The notes under the pieces: model-generated
Databases searched by the model: none
What the model was told of the DNA's origin: nothing
Seen by the model: the letters and a program-made list of their open reading frames with translations, nothing else
Assembly: GCF_001625305.1 (NCBI RefSeq)
Contig: NW_017804032.1
Coordinates: forward strand, 2,313,036-2,377,035
Direction of reading: 5' to 3'
DNA: 64,000 bases
Origin: Branchiostoma belcheri
Lineage: Eukaryota > Chordata > Leptocardii > Amphioxiformes > Branchiostomatidae
Part shown: positions 33,723 through 51,600 of the stretch, one piece after another
Layout: each line of letters opens with the position of its first letter
Numbering within the stretch: position 1 is the first letter of the stretch
Made by a program: the position numbers and the translations under genes

Positions 33723-36700
33723 CCTTGCTATGCTATTACTTCTCTGTAATACCAATTATAACTCAGTACAACTCAATATGCATTTCAATGTTCCCTCAAC
33801 CCTTTCTACGAGTCGATATTTTATCGTTCTTCATCAACACGATGCCTTTTTTTTAGCTAGAAATAGGTCAGCAATGATTGTTTAACGACTAAAAATCTCC
33901 GCAATGATCTTTTTAATCCAACCCAATTATTGGTGCTCCGCGGAGAGCATTCCAACAGGCCCTACAGGGACATGTCAGTTAATGAATAATCTGTTCACAA
34001 AGCCCTTTACTCAAATTTAATGACATCAACTTTTCAGTTCAGCGACCATGATAAGCGATGGGCGGGAATTTTTACCCTTTGCATACTTTCCGGTAGATTA
34101 AATTTGGATTACAGTACAATGTCAAAATATAGGTCACAGCTTCATTGACCCTGTTTGTAAGCTTATCTAAAGACAGTTCATTATTGGGTAGCTTTACAAA
34201 GACCCTGACTATGTCTGTTGAACGTAAAGCTATTTGGCTACTGTAGTGATTCATCGGTTTACAATTGTGTATTTCAACCACTGCGTACAGCTCTTTGAAT
34301 TACAAAGTTGGGGGCTCTGGTAGTTGTTTTCTTCTTTGCATTGTAGCCTGTTTACATTGCATGGAGTAGAATGTTTTTAACTGAAGTGAAAGAACAGTTA
34401 CATTTGCGGCACCGTCACATATAAACAACTAGTTTGTTAGTCTATATGGAGAAACGATACAAACCGTAACACAAACAACCTGTGTGCTGATTGGCTGTTC
34501 CCCCAGATGCCAACAGTTAAAGGTTATGTGGACAGTGTTCGCCTGACGGAACCCTTACTGAATGGTTCATGTGATATCGAAAGATCATTGATGAAAGGAC
34601 ATTTGAGACGAGCACTATGGTTGGACGGTTGCCCCACATTCCCCCTGCACCCCCCTCCCCCTTCACACACCATCTATCGACGCCTTCATCACAATGTCAG
34701 CAATTATACCCAACACAAACTCCGCAGTCTGCAGAAATAATGGGATCACCACGCAGTCACGGGCTAAAGTGGTTCTGATTCACCAAACTCAATCATTCAA
34801 ACGGGATTACCAACGGTGATTTCGGCCTAATCGAATGCCATTAGGACCTCGTTGGCCGGGTGGGCTTGGTTTCACTTTTGTTGAGAAGATCCTATCATGC
34901 GAAATTGGGGCTTTAGGAACTATGAATATCTACAAGAGGAGAAGATTTTCAATTGAGACAAACAGTTATGATTTTTACACGCAAAATTTGTCAAGAAATT
35001 TGAAATAGTTTGCACCGGTGGAACGGCTGTCTAGAATTGTACACGTAGTGTCAGAATTAGAAAACAAACCTTAGATATCTTAAAATACAGATAACTTCGT
35101 CCACTCACTTCCCCAGAGTCCACGACTTCTCTCCCCCTGTTTACTAGGGATGTCACCCGGAGTGAAGCTATGTTGAGATCACAGAAGAGGTTGCAATTGG
35201 ATAACCTATGGCTTCGGTTACTCTTAAAAGTGCTGGGTGCCGCTTGTACTGTTACCCAGTCGCTAGCTCTATTGAGACAACCCAAATCTGTTTGTCATAC
35301 CTCCAACGCTACTCGTGTTCATGTGCATCCTTTTCCAAAAGTGGATACAAGTGGTACGATCTACTTACTTTGATCAGCAGGAGGATAGAGCCACGCACCC
35401 TCTTCCCTCGGCCGTCCCCTGACGTTGTGTGAGAAGCGGAGAGGGGGAACGTAGCGGCCCGCCAGTTTTTCTTGTCAATATTTCACGGCCGGTAGCCTCT
35501 AGCGGCGACGTCCCATTTGCAGTGATATACCATGCGGTTAATGCCGAACCCCCCGGCTGTGCACCAAATGATCCTGATCACAAAAAAACAAACGATGACG
35601 TTTTTTTTTTACTCCCAGACACTTTGATGGCGGATGGATTCATCTGAGAAACGCTCTTTATAATCTCCTGGATACCCACTGACAAATGAGGATGCCCCGA
35701 ATACGGTAGTAAGATAAATGACCCGCGTGGTATGTCCCCTCTATACCAGAGCGCGTGCCTGAACGTTTTCCAGGCGGTATCTAGGTTCAACTATTAACAC
35801 ACGCACTTTACGAGTGATTGGAGATCAGTAGTAGGGCTTCCCAGGCGTTACACTGGACTAAGTTGGCTCGCTTTACTACCAAATCTATTCAATTTCCGGC
35901 TTAGATTGCTTGAAGTCTTCAATTTTTCTTTCACCGTAGTTTGTTTTTGTCAGATATAGAGAGGTCGGTTTAGTATTTCAGGTAGCGAGAAAGATATTTG
36001 CGACTGTTAAAAATGTATACGAATAAGAGATCAGGTTTATTGTCTTAGTCGGTACTGTGCCCATTCAGCTATCTGTGGTCCCGCCTCGACAGTATTGTCT
36101 TTTCCCTTCTCCCATGACCGACATTGGATGGATACCAGGCCAGGCGGCCGGGGATGAGTTTATTTTCATCAGTTTCCATATAACGCTCCAAACTATGCGG
36201 AAGTTATCGAAAGGTTGTCGCAGGAAGCGTTTGCTTGATGAATGATGTTTGCATGTCGCTCACTCAACACTATGACACGATGAGAAATTAGCGTAATTCC
36301 GAATTAAGCAATATCTGTCGATTTCTTTGACTTACGACTAAAATATCCAATTTGTTATTGAGAATTTTTTTGTGTCAGTCTTTAAAAGACAAAGAACAGT
36401 TAGTCAAAAATCGGAAAACAAACAGTACAATGTCACTAAATGTTCCTTTTAAAATAATTTTTGGGGGTAGGGGGTAAAATAAATGACCCGTTTCCGTGGG
36501 AAAAGAAGGATTCTGTTCTGGACAATCCATTTCCTACGTTCATATGGTTTTTGTTCCTGAAACAATTTTAACGACAAAGTAAATATTATCCTTCCCTCCT
36601 TCTGGCGGTTCGGTATTTTCCACATACCGCAACATAGCCGACATGTCAGAAACACAGCTGTGAAGCGGTCTTATGTTTCCTCTTCACGTTCTACATCCGC

Positions 36701-37639
36701 CATTTTGAAAGAAAAAAAAGCAAAGGCATCCATCCGGGACCTCAGGCTTTGACGTCATCACGAATCCATCACCATCGTGTCGGTCTCGGCAGACGAGCAC
36801 GCCCGAAGTAATTTATCGCCAGCCGACATCGGCAAGCCGACGCAAAACGCTGTAAAATCGAATCGAAAGGTCGGCATTAAAGAAATATGCTGGTCATTAA
36901 TTCTGTAGACATTGGAGTCAGCTGGTAGCCGGAAAATTGGAATTGACCGCCACTGGTGTAGAACGACGTGGGATTTCAATCTAAACTGTAACATGTGCAG
37001 ATGCTTGGATGAAGATAACATCATTCGTAACTCTTTGAAGGCGAGTTGGGTTTGCGGTTTTTGGTCACGTGAAGTGTGAGAAAATTTAAAGACCATGGAG
37101 TGGTACCGTACCGCGTGTCTTATAACTTATTTGGCAGGCTGGCGCCACTAGGAAATGGACTGTGCTTTAGGGCATGTACACAAGGTGATATATATGTATT
37201 CCCTAAGTCACACGTAGAAGTAGTACACCTATATTGTGTTAGAGTACTTTTTTACTCGCGAGCAAGAGTTTAATATTTCGTATACTGTGTGCATACTGTG
37301 TTACAAAGACTGCAGTCAATAACACTCACATCGCCTCCCCGTGTACCCCCATCCCCCGGGTCTTACCTTGGTAGGTGCATCGTCGACTAGGACTAGATGA
37401 ATTAGACAAGCTGACGACGCGCAAAGAGCTCGCTCTGGGGTTGATTACGCCGTACTCTGGCATTTTCAGAAGCTCAGAAACCTGCCACGGTCGAACGATG
37501 GGCAATTTATCGTATCACTTCCCGTGTCGATTGCCTGGCTTATGTTGAGAAATGTGACTGACATACAGACCCAGGATGAGACCTATGCCCTGTGGATGTA
37601 CATAGACTTAACAAGATCTTAACAATTCATTGACTGTAC

Positions 37640-37645
37640 TTTATT
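37640..37645 (-). terminator. Candidate poly(A) signal of cholinesterase B
   Basis: AATAAA on the minus strand about 510 bases after the cholinesterase B stop. Confidence 0.35.
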
Positions 37646-38152
37646 CTGTAAAAAAACTTCTCACGATATCAATTTTCCCATCTGTAAAATGAGTCCCACA
37701 CAACAAGGACTCTAATGCGTCAATAGTATAAAGTGTGTATTAATAGACATAAATATAATTTGCCTACCAGTGGTGGTCTGTAACTTCTTTTATACAAACT
37801 TCATGTTTAAGAGACTTCGTTCATAGGATTTTTTTAAATCTTAAGGTTAAGTTCTTAAGTTAACCAAACATTGCTTTAATCTAAATGAAATATCAAAACC
37901 AAACCCCAAGCTAACGAACAAGGAATAATAATAAGACAGAATAGATGGATCTACCAATCAAATGACAGCTGTTGTAAATATAGTAGATTTTTTATGTACC
38001 TAGTTTGATTGATGCAACATCGATATCATTGCTGCCTTATCAATTCATAAAAATGATATAATACATATAGTATGTACAAAACGTGAGCTGTCATTACGAC
38101 TTTTTCTTTCAAAAAGTGTGTTTTACATTTGATACTGAGGGTCATAGTGTCT

Positions 38153-42209
<4,057 letters not shown>

Positions 42210-42250
42210 GTTGGAAAAGGCCCGAATCGTCTCGTCTTCACTTTATGTAT

Positions 42251-43981
42251 CTGTAAAAACAACAAGACTATGAAAAAAACAAAACAAATACAAACAACAC
42301 ATTAGCTACAACAGACGTTATATAGCACATTGACACATTCACACAACTTTCAATAGTTTCTCATTAATTGGTTCCTGATAAGGAAAATCAAGAAAAAGTA
42401 CCGTTTTTTTTAGTTCAAAACCAACAGCAATTGGAATAAAAACACTAACATTCGTTACAAAAAAAAATAAATAACGAAAATGCAAAAGGAGAAAAAAAGA
42501 AAGTTGTTAGGAAACAATGCGTCATTGGTTTAGTTTGCTTTGCAAACAGACTTAAATGTGTACTAGTATTTACATTGATGGAACCTTTCTAAGATTTCTT
42601 GCGGGGGGTTCTTAGTTTATACCTCTAAAATAGCTTTACCATAAAAGGTCCCCTTCCACGAAGCATCTAGATGCACATGCCTACCTATGCACATATGTGT
42701 GTCCCTACTTAAAGGTTACAACGATAACTTAAACCAATGTGACAACATGACGCTATGGGCGAGATATTTATATTTGTCTTCGCTGTGCTTCAATTTTCAC
42801 ACACTGGTGACGTGAAAAATGATACCCTGAAGCCAAGGTTTTCTAAATATTCCCACTGCCCTTTCCTCTACCGGTTTATTGACGTCGACCGGAGGCCGCT
42901 GCTATGCCGTCTATGTCACTGATGAAAGTTCAGAGACAAAATGTCTGAACTCCCAACCTTTTGACGTCACAGAGTAGCATTCTTTTGATAAACTTTGATT
43001 AAAAGATAATGAGCTTAACTTTTGAACTTAATTACCAAAAATATTTTTTTCTGTATAATTCGTAGGACAGCTTTGATACAGTAAAAAAACGTTTGTCACA
43101 AATAGATGAAAAGAAGCACAGTAAATACAAGGTCTTGTTCGACGACAGAAATTATAGTTCGAAATCTTGTTGAGCAATATATATATAACATGTACACATT
43201 CCCAATACACGTTGCCTTACCTTCTGAGAGTTTGGACGCTTCTGTTTCGATGTCACACAGAAAACACGCAATATGATGTCTTCATTTCGACGTAGCTCCG
43301 TTCTAGAGAGATGCGTGCAGTCGATGGAAAACAAATTTTACCTCGGCGGGGACTCACCACGGCCGCTGAACCGGTCGAGCTGCTGTCATGGCGGTCGCGT
43401 CGGTTGTTGTGGTTTGTGGCTAAGCTAGGAATGCCGGGAACTCCGTGCTAACCCTTAGGATACCAGACAGCTGTCAGCAGAGGGGGGAGGGGGGCTTTGT
43501 GGACTATCCATGCGCGTGAAACGGAGAAAATGCCCCTATTTTAAGTAGCGCACGACTTAAACGATAAACGGTGCCCCCATTCCGTTGAGATATCAAATCT
43601 GAATTGCATATTTCTTAAACGTCTCGATATTTACATCTGTAGCACAGTGGTACAAAACTTCAATCAGCAACATGGCGGTCAGGGGTGAAATTGTTTCAGT
43701 GACCCCTCGGGCTGAACAAACATGGTGTTTCCATTTTATCTTTGGCTACTAAACCTCTCTCAGTTTGCTGCGAGGCGAGATTGACCCTCTCACGGCACCA
43801 AGTGGCTGTCACAGGAGGTCAACATGTGCTTGACACCGTCTTTTATACACCAGTTTGCTGTCACTCAGCCATGCCAGTTACCGTAACTTGGCGTAAGCAA
43901 CTAACCGTCTGATAAATGCAGTGTCTCGCTCTCAATGGTTGTACGGACGTCCTACTGTATAATATACACTTCACAGAACAA

Positions 43982-44043
<62 letters not shown>

Positions 44044-45482
44044 TGTGTGTGTGTGTGTCTGTCATCTCTTTGCGTGTCTGCATGTGTGCATAGATTTGTG
44101 TGTGATTGTGTGAGTGTTTGTACTTCATCACCGCTGTTCGCAACTAAGAAGACTTCTTGGTGAACAAGGCATCAACACAAGCTATAGAAATCGTTTTATT
44201 TTGTATCATCTGATCAAATGTTGCCAACGTTCACAAACTCATCTAACCCCCACACCTACATGAAATTATGCGTTTTAACAATAATATTATATTATTTTTT
44301 CATATGATATTATGGAAAGTTTATCGGAACAGGGACGGGGGGCGATATCGACTTCCAATCACTCACTGCTCACATGACATTCTGTAAGGTTATCCATCCT
44401 AACAGATCGGGTCAATCTTTTCAAAGAGCAAGCAAGCTTTTAATTTTAAATTAATACTATTTTTCACTTTCAAATCGATTAGAAATAATCAAGTTAAGAC
44501 ATACCTCCGGCACGTTTTAACACCACTTTGTTTTTCCAGTTCTTCCACACCCCTTCAGTGAAGGTTGAATACGTTTGCGGGTTGTGTGTAGAAAGTACTT
44601 TTGGACCAGCCAAAGTGGGCATGTGGAACAATTTAAGGCCAATCTGCCAACTGAATTTAAAGACAAAAAAAATCTAAATCACTTTGGAGAACGGAAAATA
44701 CCAAGTGGCTATGTTAACACGTTTTGAAAATGCCCTTGCAAACTGATTTATACAATGTTTCATATTTGCGCACATATTACCAATCCTATCTCTACTATAA
44801 CTTTGTTGATATACAAGTTTTCCACGCTGTGTCAAACATTCCATATTGCATCTTTGTTGGCCAACTATTTTCTAACGCACGCGGTTAAGAAAGTTCTTTA
44901 CAATTCTGACGTACTAAGTGCTAAATCGGGAAGTGCTAACGTTATCATCATCAGCGCAGTTCTCCACCATAACATGTCCATATTTACAAATCGATTCAGG
45001 TGCTGATATCTAACAATATTTGCACTATGAGGTTACTTCATTCTGCTAAAATCCTAAAATCTCTACAGCTATATCATGTCTCTAGCATGGTCCCTGTTAA
45101 TTCATATGCTTCTCCCAGTCCCATGCCATAATGCATGGTACAATAAAATTCGCCAGTATTCACAAGGATTTGTTCGTGCAACTCTACTGTGCTATTCAGT
45201 AACAAAACGGCCTACCGTTTGCGATATCTCTAATAGTTCGATATTTGCTCTATTTTGGACAAAGTAGAAAGGCTTTTACACATATACCAAAGGAAAAAGA
45301 TATTACCCCTAATTTCCAACTTCATATAAATTACAATTGTCTCATGTTATGCTATCAAAAACATTACACAAAGCTACATTTTTCTTACATGCTGAGTTGA
45401 GTTGTTTTTATGTTATTGTGCTTTCATTTCCGCATCCATGCTGGCTGACTACCTTGCATTTGTGTTGGTCGTTCTATCGGTG
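42251..45482. other. Spacer between cholinesterases B and C
   Basis: No coding exon. Contains (TG)n at 43983-44057, a GC-richer stretch with a minus-strand donor gtg|gtgagtc at 43358 (possible first exon of cholinesterase B), and AT-rich sequence that should include the cholinesterase C 3' UTR. Confidence 0.5.
43983..44057. repeat. (TG)n microsatellite
   Basis: Uninterrupted TG run with one GA break. Confidence 0.97.
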
Positions 45483-45604
45483 CTAGTCTCTGACGGCTTG
45501 TAATGTGAAGGTCAAGGTCAGCATGAAACTGAGGCTCAAGATGGCGGCACTCCTGGAACAGGACGCTGGGCACGACCCCGCGCATGCGCTGTCGATAATG
45601 TCAT
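45483..45604 (-). CDS. Alternative GPI-type last exon of cholinesterase C (H isoform)
   Basis: A minus-strand acceptor (gtcttgcag) is followed by 40 codons including TAG. It reads DSACAGSCPASCS, then the hydrophobic stretch ILSLSFMLTLTFTL. It starts with the same 2-base phase as the T exon at 48630-48766, so it can replace it, giving a 594-aa GPI-anchored form. It lies 3 kb beyond the T exon, in the exon order T then H. Its first residues resemble the cholinesterase A GPI exon (both begin GATGA). Confidence 0.8.
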
Positions 45605-47090
45605 CTGCAAGACACAAAACAGCTGTTTAGTTCAAGTCAATCCTATATTACACAGAGCTACATTTTTGTAAAAAAAAAAAGCATGACGTAAGAATCATGA
45701 CGCGATGCTTTAGGGACTAGAGAAGTAACATTTGCAAAACAAATGCATAATGTTTACCTTCGGACGTGGTCTGCTCTGTTAATTCTTACTCAAAGACATT
45801 CGCATACATGTACTACTAGTGTATGGTGACAGGAACAGAGCAGACCGTGAAATTGCAACATTATGTAACCCAACACTAGTCACCATGGTGACAGACATCA
45901 AGAAATCATGTCATTGGTCAGGTCAGAAGTCACTGGAGAAGAAGAAGAGGAAGAAACTGAGCAAAAACAATATGTTTTCATTCGGTAAACATAAATATGT
46001 GGGAAAGTCTCAAGTTGGTGCATCTGGAAAACGTCTTTAGTGCATTCTGTGCTAGCACTTAACCTTGTTTGTTCCCTTGAAAGGAAGCGGTACTCAGATC
46101 AAGGTCATGTAGTTGCTGTAGAATTACCCAGGAAGATCCCTGCTGGGCAAATAACTTGAATCTTTGGCATTGATTTATATACCTGACTTTTTAAAGTAGG
46201 GGCCATTGTGATTATATGTATCATGTACTATCAAGTTGAATTTCAATAGATCATGCAGCTGTAAGTTTCCCTCTGAAAACAGTCCAGATTAGAAACTTTG
46301 GATCCAAAATAGGCGTATAGATAAAAGATTGTTTGGAATGCCCCATACCAAATTTAGAAGTTTTGATGTTGCATCGTTTGTCATTTTGATTGCAATTTGG
46401 CGGCCATTTTGAAAATGTGTGCGTGGGGGGGGGGGGGGGCGCAATCTATTTCCACTTTACTTCTCGGAGTACCCTGCGCAGTAACGACCTCATTTGTAAG
46501 GCCGTTATTGCGCACGAACTGTTGCAACGCCCTGCTCTGCATTTGGCAGCGACGATGACGACAGAGCATTGATGAATGAATCAAGTTAGAAAACACGTTC
46601 TCTTTAATTCGATTTTCACACCCAATTTTTCACATGGTGACAGCAAATTAGGAGTCGTCGATACGGGCGATACTTTGTCAGAGGCCCAGGAGAATCCGCC
46701 GTATTACACTGTCACGGTGTGTTATGAGATATAGAGTACATACATTATACAAACTTGTTGTGTTGTGCATCTCTAATACAAATCGTGGGTACTCCTTTCA
46801 GTTCAACTTTAAAACGGTCTCCAAATAATTAATTTAGTCATTTAGCTCGCAAGTCTTTATTTCCTACGTATAAAGTACAAAACGTAGTGCCATAGTGCAA
46901 CTGGCGTGTTTTCTCTTGTGTATGATTTAAACTGCCTCCACATTTAACGATCGTGATGTTGTGAAAAGTAACGAAGCATGTTAATACGCTTCGTTACATG
47001 ATAATGGGTTGAGAGAATAAATCAAATAAGCAACTTTATCACCTTCTGTTACTACTACTGTGTTATTTCATAATCAGCTAATGCTGAGGT

Positions 47091-47288
47091 CACATTCCCA
47101 AACCGCTGCCCAACCGGGCTGTTTCAATTAACGAAAAATCAATAATTTATATCAATAATATACGCAAATAGTTCCATTATTTCTTTTCAACTTTTTTTGG
47201 GGGGGGGGGGCTTTGTTGTCTTTTATCATACTTTTCGTTCCATAAGACTGCCCGGCCGGGCTCGAGTTTGGAAATGTGACCTCGGCAT
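47091..47288. mobile_element. MITE with TGAGGTCACATT ends
   Basis: Left end atgctgaggtcacattccca pairs with the right end (ggaaatgtgacctcggcat); both arms continue into an accgggctg / gccgggct pair. About 198 bp with no coding capacity. Confidence 0.7.
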
Positions 47289-48467
47289 ACTAGTAAGTCT
47301 CTTCGTATCACATAGGTCTTCATGACTATGAGAAAGAAACTTCCATTTCATATGTTTTTACCGTATATCAATTGCAACATTTTGAAGTAATTATCAGAAC
47401 ACCTTTCAAAATATATTTGTGGCTACCAAAAAAAGAGGCAAAAGACGCAAAAGACTTAAGTTTATTGTCATGAAAAAACACTAACTATTGAGAAAAAATT
47501 ATTTTACATTATATGTACCCACTGTATACGTTTGCTAACTAAACACTAACACTTCCTGTTGTGCAATAGAAGAAAAGACCAAACACGTGGAATGTACATG
47601 TAAGTAGGCATTGTATAATTGTGCATGTTGTTAATGTTGTATATCAGTGCTGAGTATGTAGGCGTAAAAATAAACTTTCCTTCAAAGTTACTTTTCTCTT
47701 TTCTTTGCATTTTATCAAGCTTACCGTGGCCAAATCTCTCAATTTCTCCTGTCACGTTCAATTGTTTTAAGTACCATGCTGCCTTTACCATTTTGGCAAT
47801 CAAAGGAATCAGCCAAACAGAAATAATAATGTAATAGGGAGTTTTTTTCTATTCCTGGGTTGAAAAAAAAAACAGGGTTTGAAATCTAACCATTTCCTGG
47901 CCACCAATTCCCACAGGCTGTCTTTTCGATTTCTTTCAAACATGGAGTGGGCCAGAAACACTTCTTGGTATATTCATCAAATCGAACATTTCTCTAGAGT
48001 TTAAACGAATCAATACATCTCTTTTGCCACAGGCTTTTCTTGTAAGAAGGACGGATTTCTCAGTAAAATGCATGACACGAACATAAGCCATCCATTTTTC
48101 ACCACTCGTCCCATCTTAAAGCCCAAATCCAGGGATACCCCGGTATTAACCTCTAGGTCACTCATCGGTGGATCTGGTACTTTAAAATTCTATAAAGTAA
48201 TGAAATGATTAATTATGGAAAAGCTGGAACTAGAATCTTGCTACAGGGCATGGCTAGAGCATTAAGTGAATAGGCTAGCCTGTAAGAGGTAGTTATATAG
48301 GAAAGAAAAGGGCTTCAAATATATTCCCGGTTTCTTGCACTAAATCATAGCTATGTAAAATCTTCAACACACTTTGTTGTATTCTACATTGGACTTTTTT
48401 GCGTGTAACATATGGTATAATAAATACGATGTGAAAATACTCTCAAACAATTTTACTGACAGCAAGT

Positions 48468-48473
48468 TTTATT
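48468..48473 (-). terminator. Candidate poly(A) signal for the cholinesterase C T isoform
   Basis: AATAAA on the minus strand 157 bases after the T-exon stop and before the GPI exon, so alternative polyadenylation could couple to the splice choice. Confidence 0.45.
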
Positions 48474-48629
48474 CCTCAAATATTTTTTTCCATCACCTCA
48501 ATCTTATCTACACCATATTTTTTAACGCGAAACATCATAGATTTCCAAATTTTGGAAACGTGACATACTTGTGTTTAGTATAACTAAATGTACTTTGTTT
48601 CTATGCATTACAGATGCGGACAAATCGTT

Positions 48630-51600
48630 CTAATTTGACGGCCTTGGGCAGCCCTGGTCTCTGTAGGTGACGTAGTCTTTATACTGCGCTTTCCAGTCCT
48701 CCATGTACTGTTTGGTCCACAACTTAAACTCCTCCTTCCACAGTCTTTCTGCCTCCGAGATATCACCTGGAGGGGGAAGAAATAGGTAAGAAAATTACCA
48801 ATATTTTAATTGAAACAAAACTTGTAGGTAAAACACTATAGGTTAATAACGTTCTTACAGAGATACATGTAGTTATAGGTACCAATTAGAGGTATTTGCC
48901 TCTACTTTGTGATTGTATTCTACTAGCTGTTTTTCTACTCATCAACCGTGCTATGTTATTCACTACTCATGCATGGTTTGATGCATTTTAGTGATCAACA
49001 ATGAATGGTGTAACTTGTAGAAAAGTGTTAGAACAACGGACGAGTTACCTGGTTTCTTTCCGGAAGCGGAAGTGACGTTATCTATCACGTGATATGAGTC
49101 TAATGGTTGTCTCGTGCATCCTTCAAAATTGCGAGCAGCTACTGTTGAAACTATGGCGGGATGTTAGTTCTAACACAGCAAACAGCAATGGCGTGGAGAG
49201 GCATTAACACTCATGGCACTACAATGCATTGCATGTTAAATGTATAGTAGGTTATGACCGCCAATAGCTTAGATGTATGTGTAGCTCGCTCCAACGACAA
49301 AGATCCATGGAAATTAAATCACACTTTCTTTATTTATGGGGCGTCAATGGTTAAGGCTTACTTGGAATGCTAAAACTTTTATTCCCATGGATCCTGCTAT
49401 TGAAGTAGCGCAGCGGCAGGTTTCCCAGTCCCTGACCTTCCTGCCTTATCTACCCCGATCCCTCCCCGCAAGCCAAGCGCCATGTTCCCCTAATCTGTGA
49501 CCTCTGACCTACACCTGTCCCTCGTGCCGAGATTCAATCAGACGTGTTAGCAGGGCCACGGCCTCCTGGGAGATTAAACACGGGGGGTTCTTCATGTTTC
49601 ACGCCTGTTTGCACCGAAATGGAATAAAGGAGGGAGGGGGGTTGAACTCAATACTGTTATTCACATCGTCTTACTGGAAAACCTTGTTAACACTGGAAGA
49701 TCTAACGGCTCTTCAAGCTTTCAGATCCAAATATAGTTGAGAGGGGATTTGAAACGGAAGCTTAAAGATATCGCCATCAGATCACGTTGATTTCATGGGT
49801 CAACTGATGTTGGTTTATACCGTACAGAGTTCGCAAACCCTGGGAAATATAGTTTGCCACGGGGAGGCGAACTGGTCTGAGGAATTTTAAAATTTGACTA
49901 CCAACGAATTGCATATCTCGCTTGCCGTTTAGAATTTAGATCATGAATGGCGTAACAGTTGCAATTGATGAACTCTCTGACATTTTGACTTCATCGTAAA
50001 ACATGGCACCCAGGAGAGCCGTTACTCCCAGGTATCAATCTTGCTTGCCCGTATTGAATTTTATTTTTATGATTTCGATCGTCACTTCATCATCTGATTC
50101 CTTCTGGTATAGTTGTCATAAATAACGGTAGTCCATTGGGAGGGGAGTGGCTCGAAACGTAGTAAGTGACCTGCTAGCACTGTGCCTGATATCTTTAATC
50201 AAATTGATAAAGATTACTACGATTAGATGTACAAGATATCTGCATCTGTATAACCGCCTTTCGGCGTAACACACCAAGCAAGCACGTGGCGCGGCGGCAG
50301 GTGGCTACATTACACAGAACGACTTGTTACACCCAACCCTTGAACAACTTACTCTGAACATTGTTTAAGGCCATCTAATGACAATGCCCCCTACTGTACT
50401 TAGTGACAGCGAGTTCCGCTCTGCGATAGATCTATGAAAGAATGAGGTTTTGAACACCTCAATCCTTGGTTGATAACTGGTACTTGAAGGCATGACTATT
50501 TCTTGTTCTTTACTCTCTCTCTCTCTCNNNNNNNNNNNNNNNNNNNNTATATATATATATACTCTATACGTACACATAGAGTTGATTAAATGGAGAAATA
50601 CTCGGATTAAGAATGAGTAGGAAAACACAACAATGAGCAACACCAAGACACCAAGCATTTTAGCTTATGAACCACATGGTAGTGACAGTCGCAGAACAAT
50701 CATGATGTAAACTTTAAAGGTCACCATTCTTGGTAGTCTTTCGCATTCGAAGATGACTGTCATCATTAACATGCGTGATAATATGGTACACTTGTGTACA
50801 GCATGATGGCAATATAAACTTTAAGATATGTATCGTATCGTGCTGAAACTATACTACGTGTAGTGTCTCTAGTGCCCACATACAGTTATCTAATATTTGC
50901 CTGGTTAATACTGACACAGAAACAAAAGTGCTTACTTGTTTGGCGCGTCAGTTTGGGAAGGTACTCTGACCACAGCGCACACTCGTCTATCCTGGGCCCC
51001 TGCCCGAGTTTTGGCGGGTTGATGTCCAGGGTGATGAACTGTCTCCCGCTCACGGTGTACCTGGGCCACAGTTCCTGACTGTACGTCTGAAACGACTCCT
51101 TGTTTGGGTTCCTGTGGGGTAGAGAAGAGGGGTAGGGGGTAAGATCAACCTTTAGGCCACAGCAAATGAATTTAATGGATAACATCCTCCGCAGACTCCA
51201 AATCTAAATTATGCGAAAGGGCGAAAAAAAACAAGGCTGACAAAAAAGGTTCCTGGTTCCTGCATTTTTAAATTTTGATATCAAAACCTTGTTAAACAAG
51301 AAATGATGCCTATATTGTGCTATGTTTACTGCCAACTATTACAACATCCATTTGTCACTGAAAAATAAAAGTTTTCAATCATTGTACAAATAGTTTTGAT
51401 TCAGTGAACATGACATACAAATCCTTCACTACATCAAAGTAAAAGACAAAACAATAAATCAGAGCCTTGTCGTGTCTCCTCTCTTCATATTTATCTGCCA
51501 TCCACGTTATGGCATGGCAGCAGACATCTTTGCCCATTTCCGGCATGTTGACCACTTTCAGAAGGCAACATTGTTTTTTTTTCAAATCAGGCGAAAATTA

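Larger units (their letters stand above)
30304..38152. other. Spacer between cholinesterases A and B
   Basis: No coding exon recognised in almost 8 kb. It should hold cholinesterase A's promoter and first non-coding exon; a donor-like caag|gtaaga on the minus strand at 37367 is one weak candidate. Repeats inside: a 180-bp tandem duplication (32274-32636), (CTAT)n/(CTAG)n (32009-32110) and a hAT-like element (33346-33722). No GPI-type exon for cholinesterase B could be found. Confidence 0.55.
45605..48629. other. Cholinesterase C region between the T exon and the GPI exon
   Basis: No other exon found. Contains an inverted-end MITE at 47091-47288 and poly-G tracts near 46425 and 47200. Confidence 0.55.

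Noticed and set aside
35630..35660. Possible GPI exon of cholinesterase B (minus-strand ctcag then atgaa)
   Set aside because: The downstream frame is not hydrophobic and has no suitable stop.
36690..36780. Possible minus-strand gene start (aaaatggcggatg)
   Set aside because: The frame closes after ten codons and no downstream exon was found.
37321..37400. First non-coding exon of cholinesterase A ending at a minus-strand donor at 37367
   Set aside because: Only a donor-like sequence supports it, 7 kb from the acceptor; kept as a note in the spacer entry, not as a feature.
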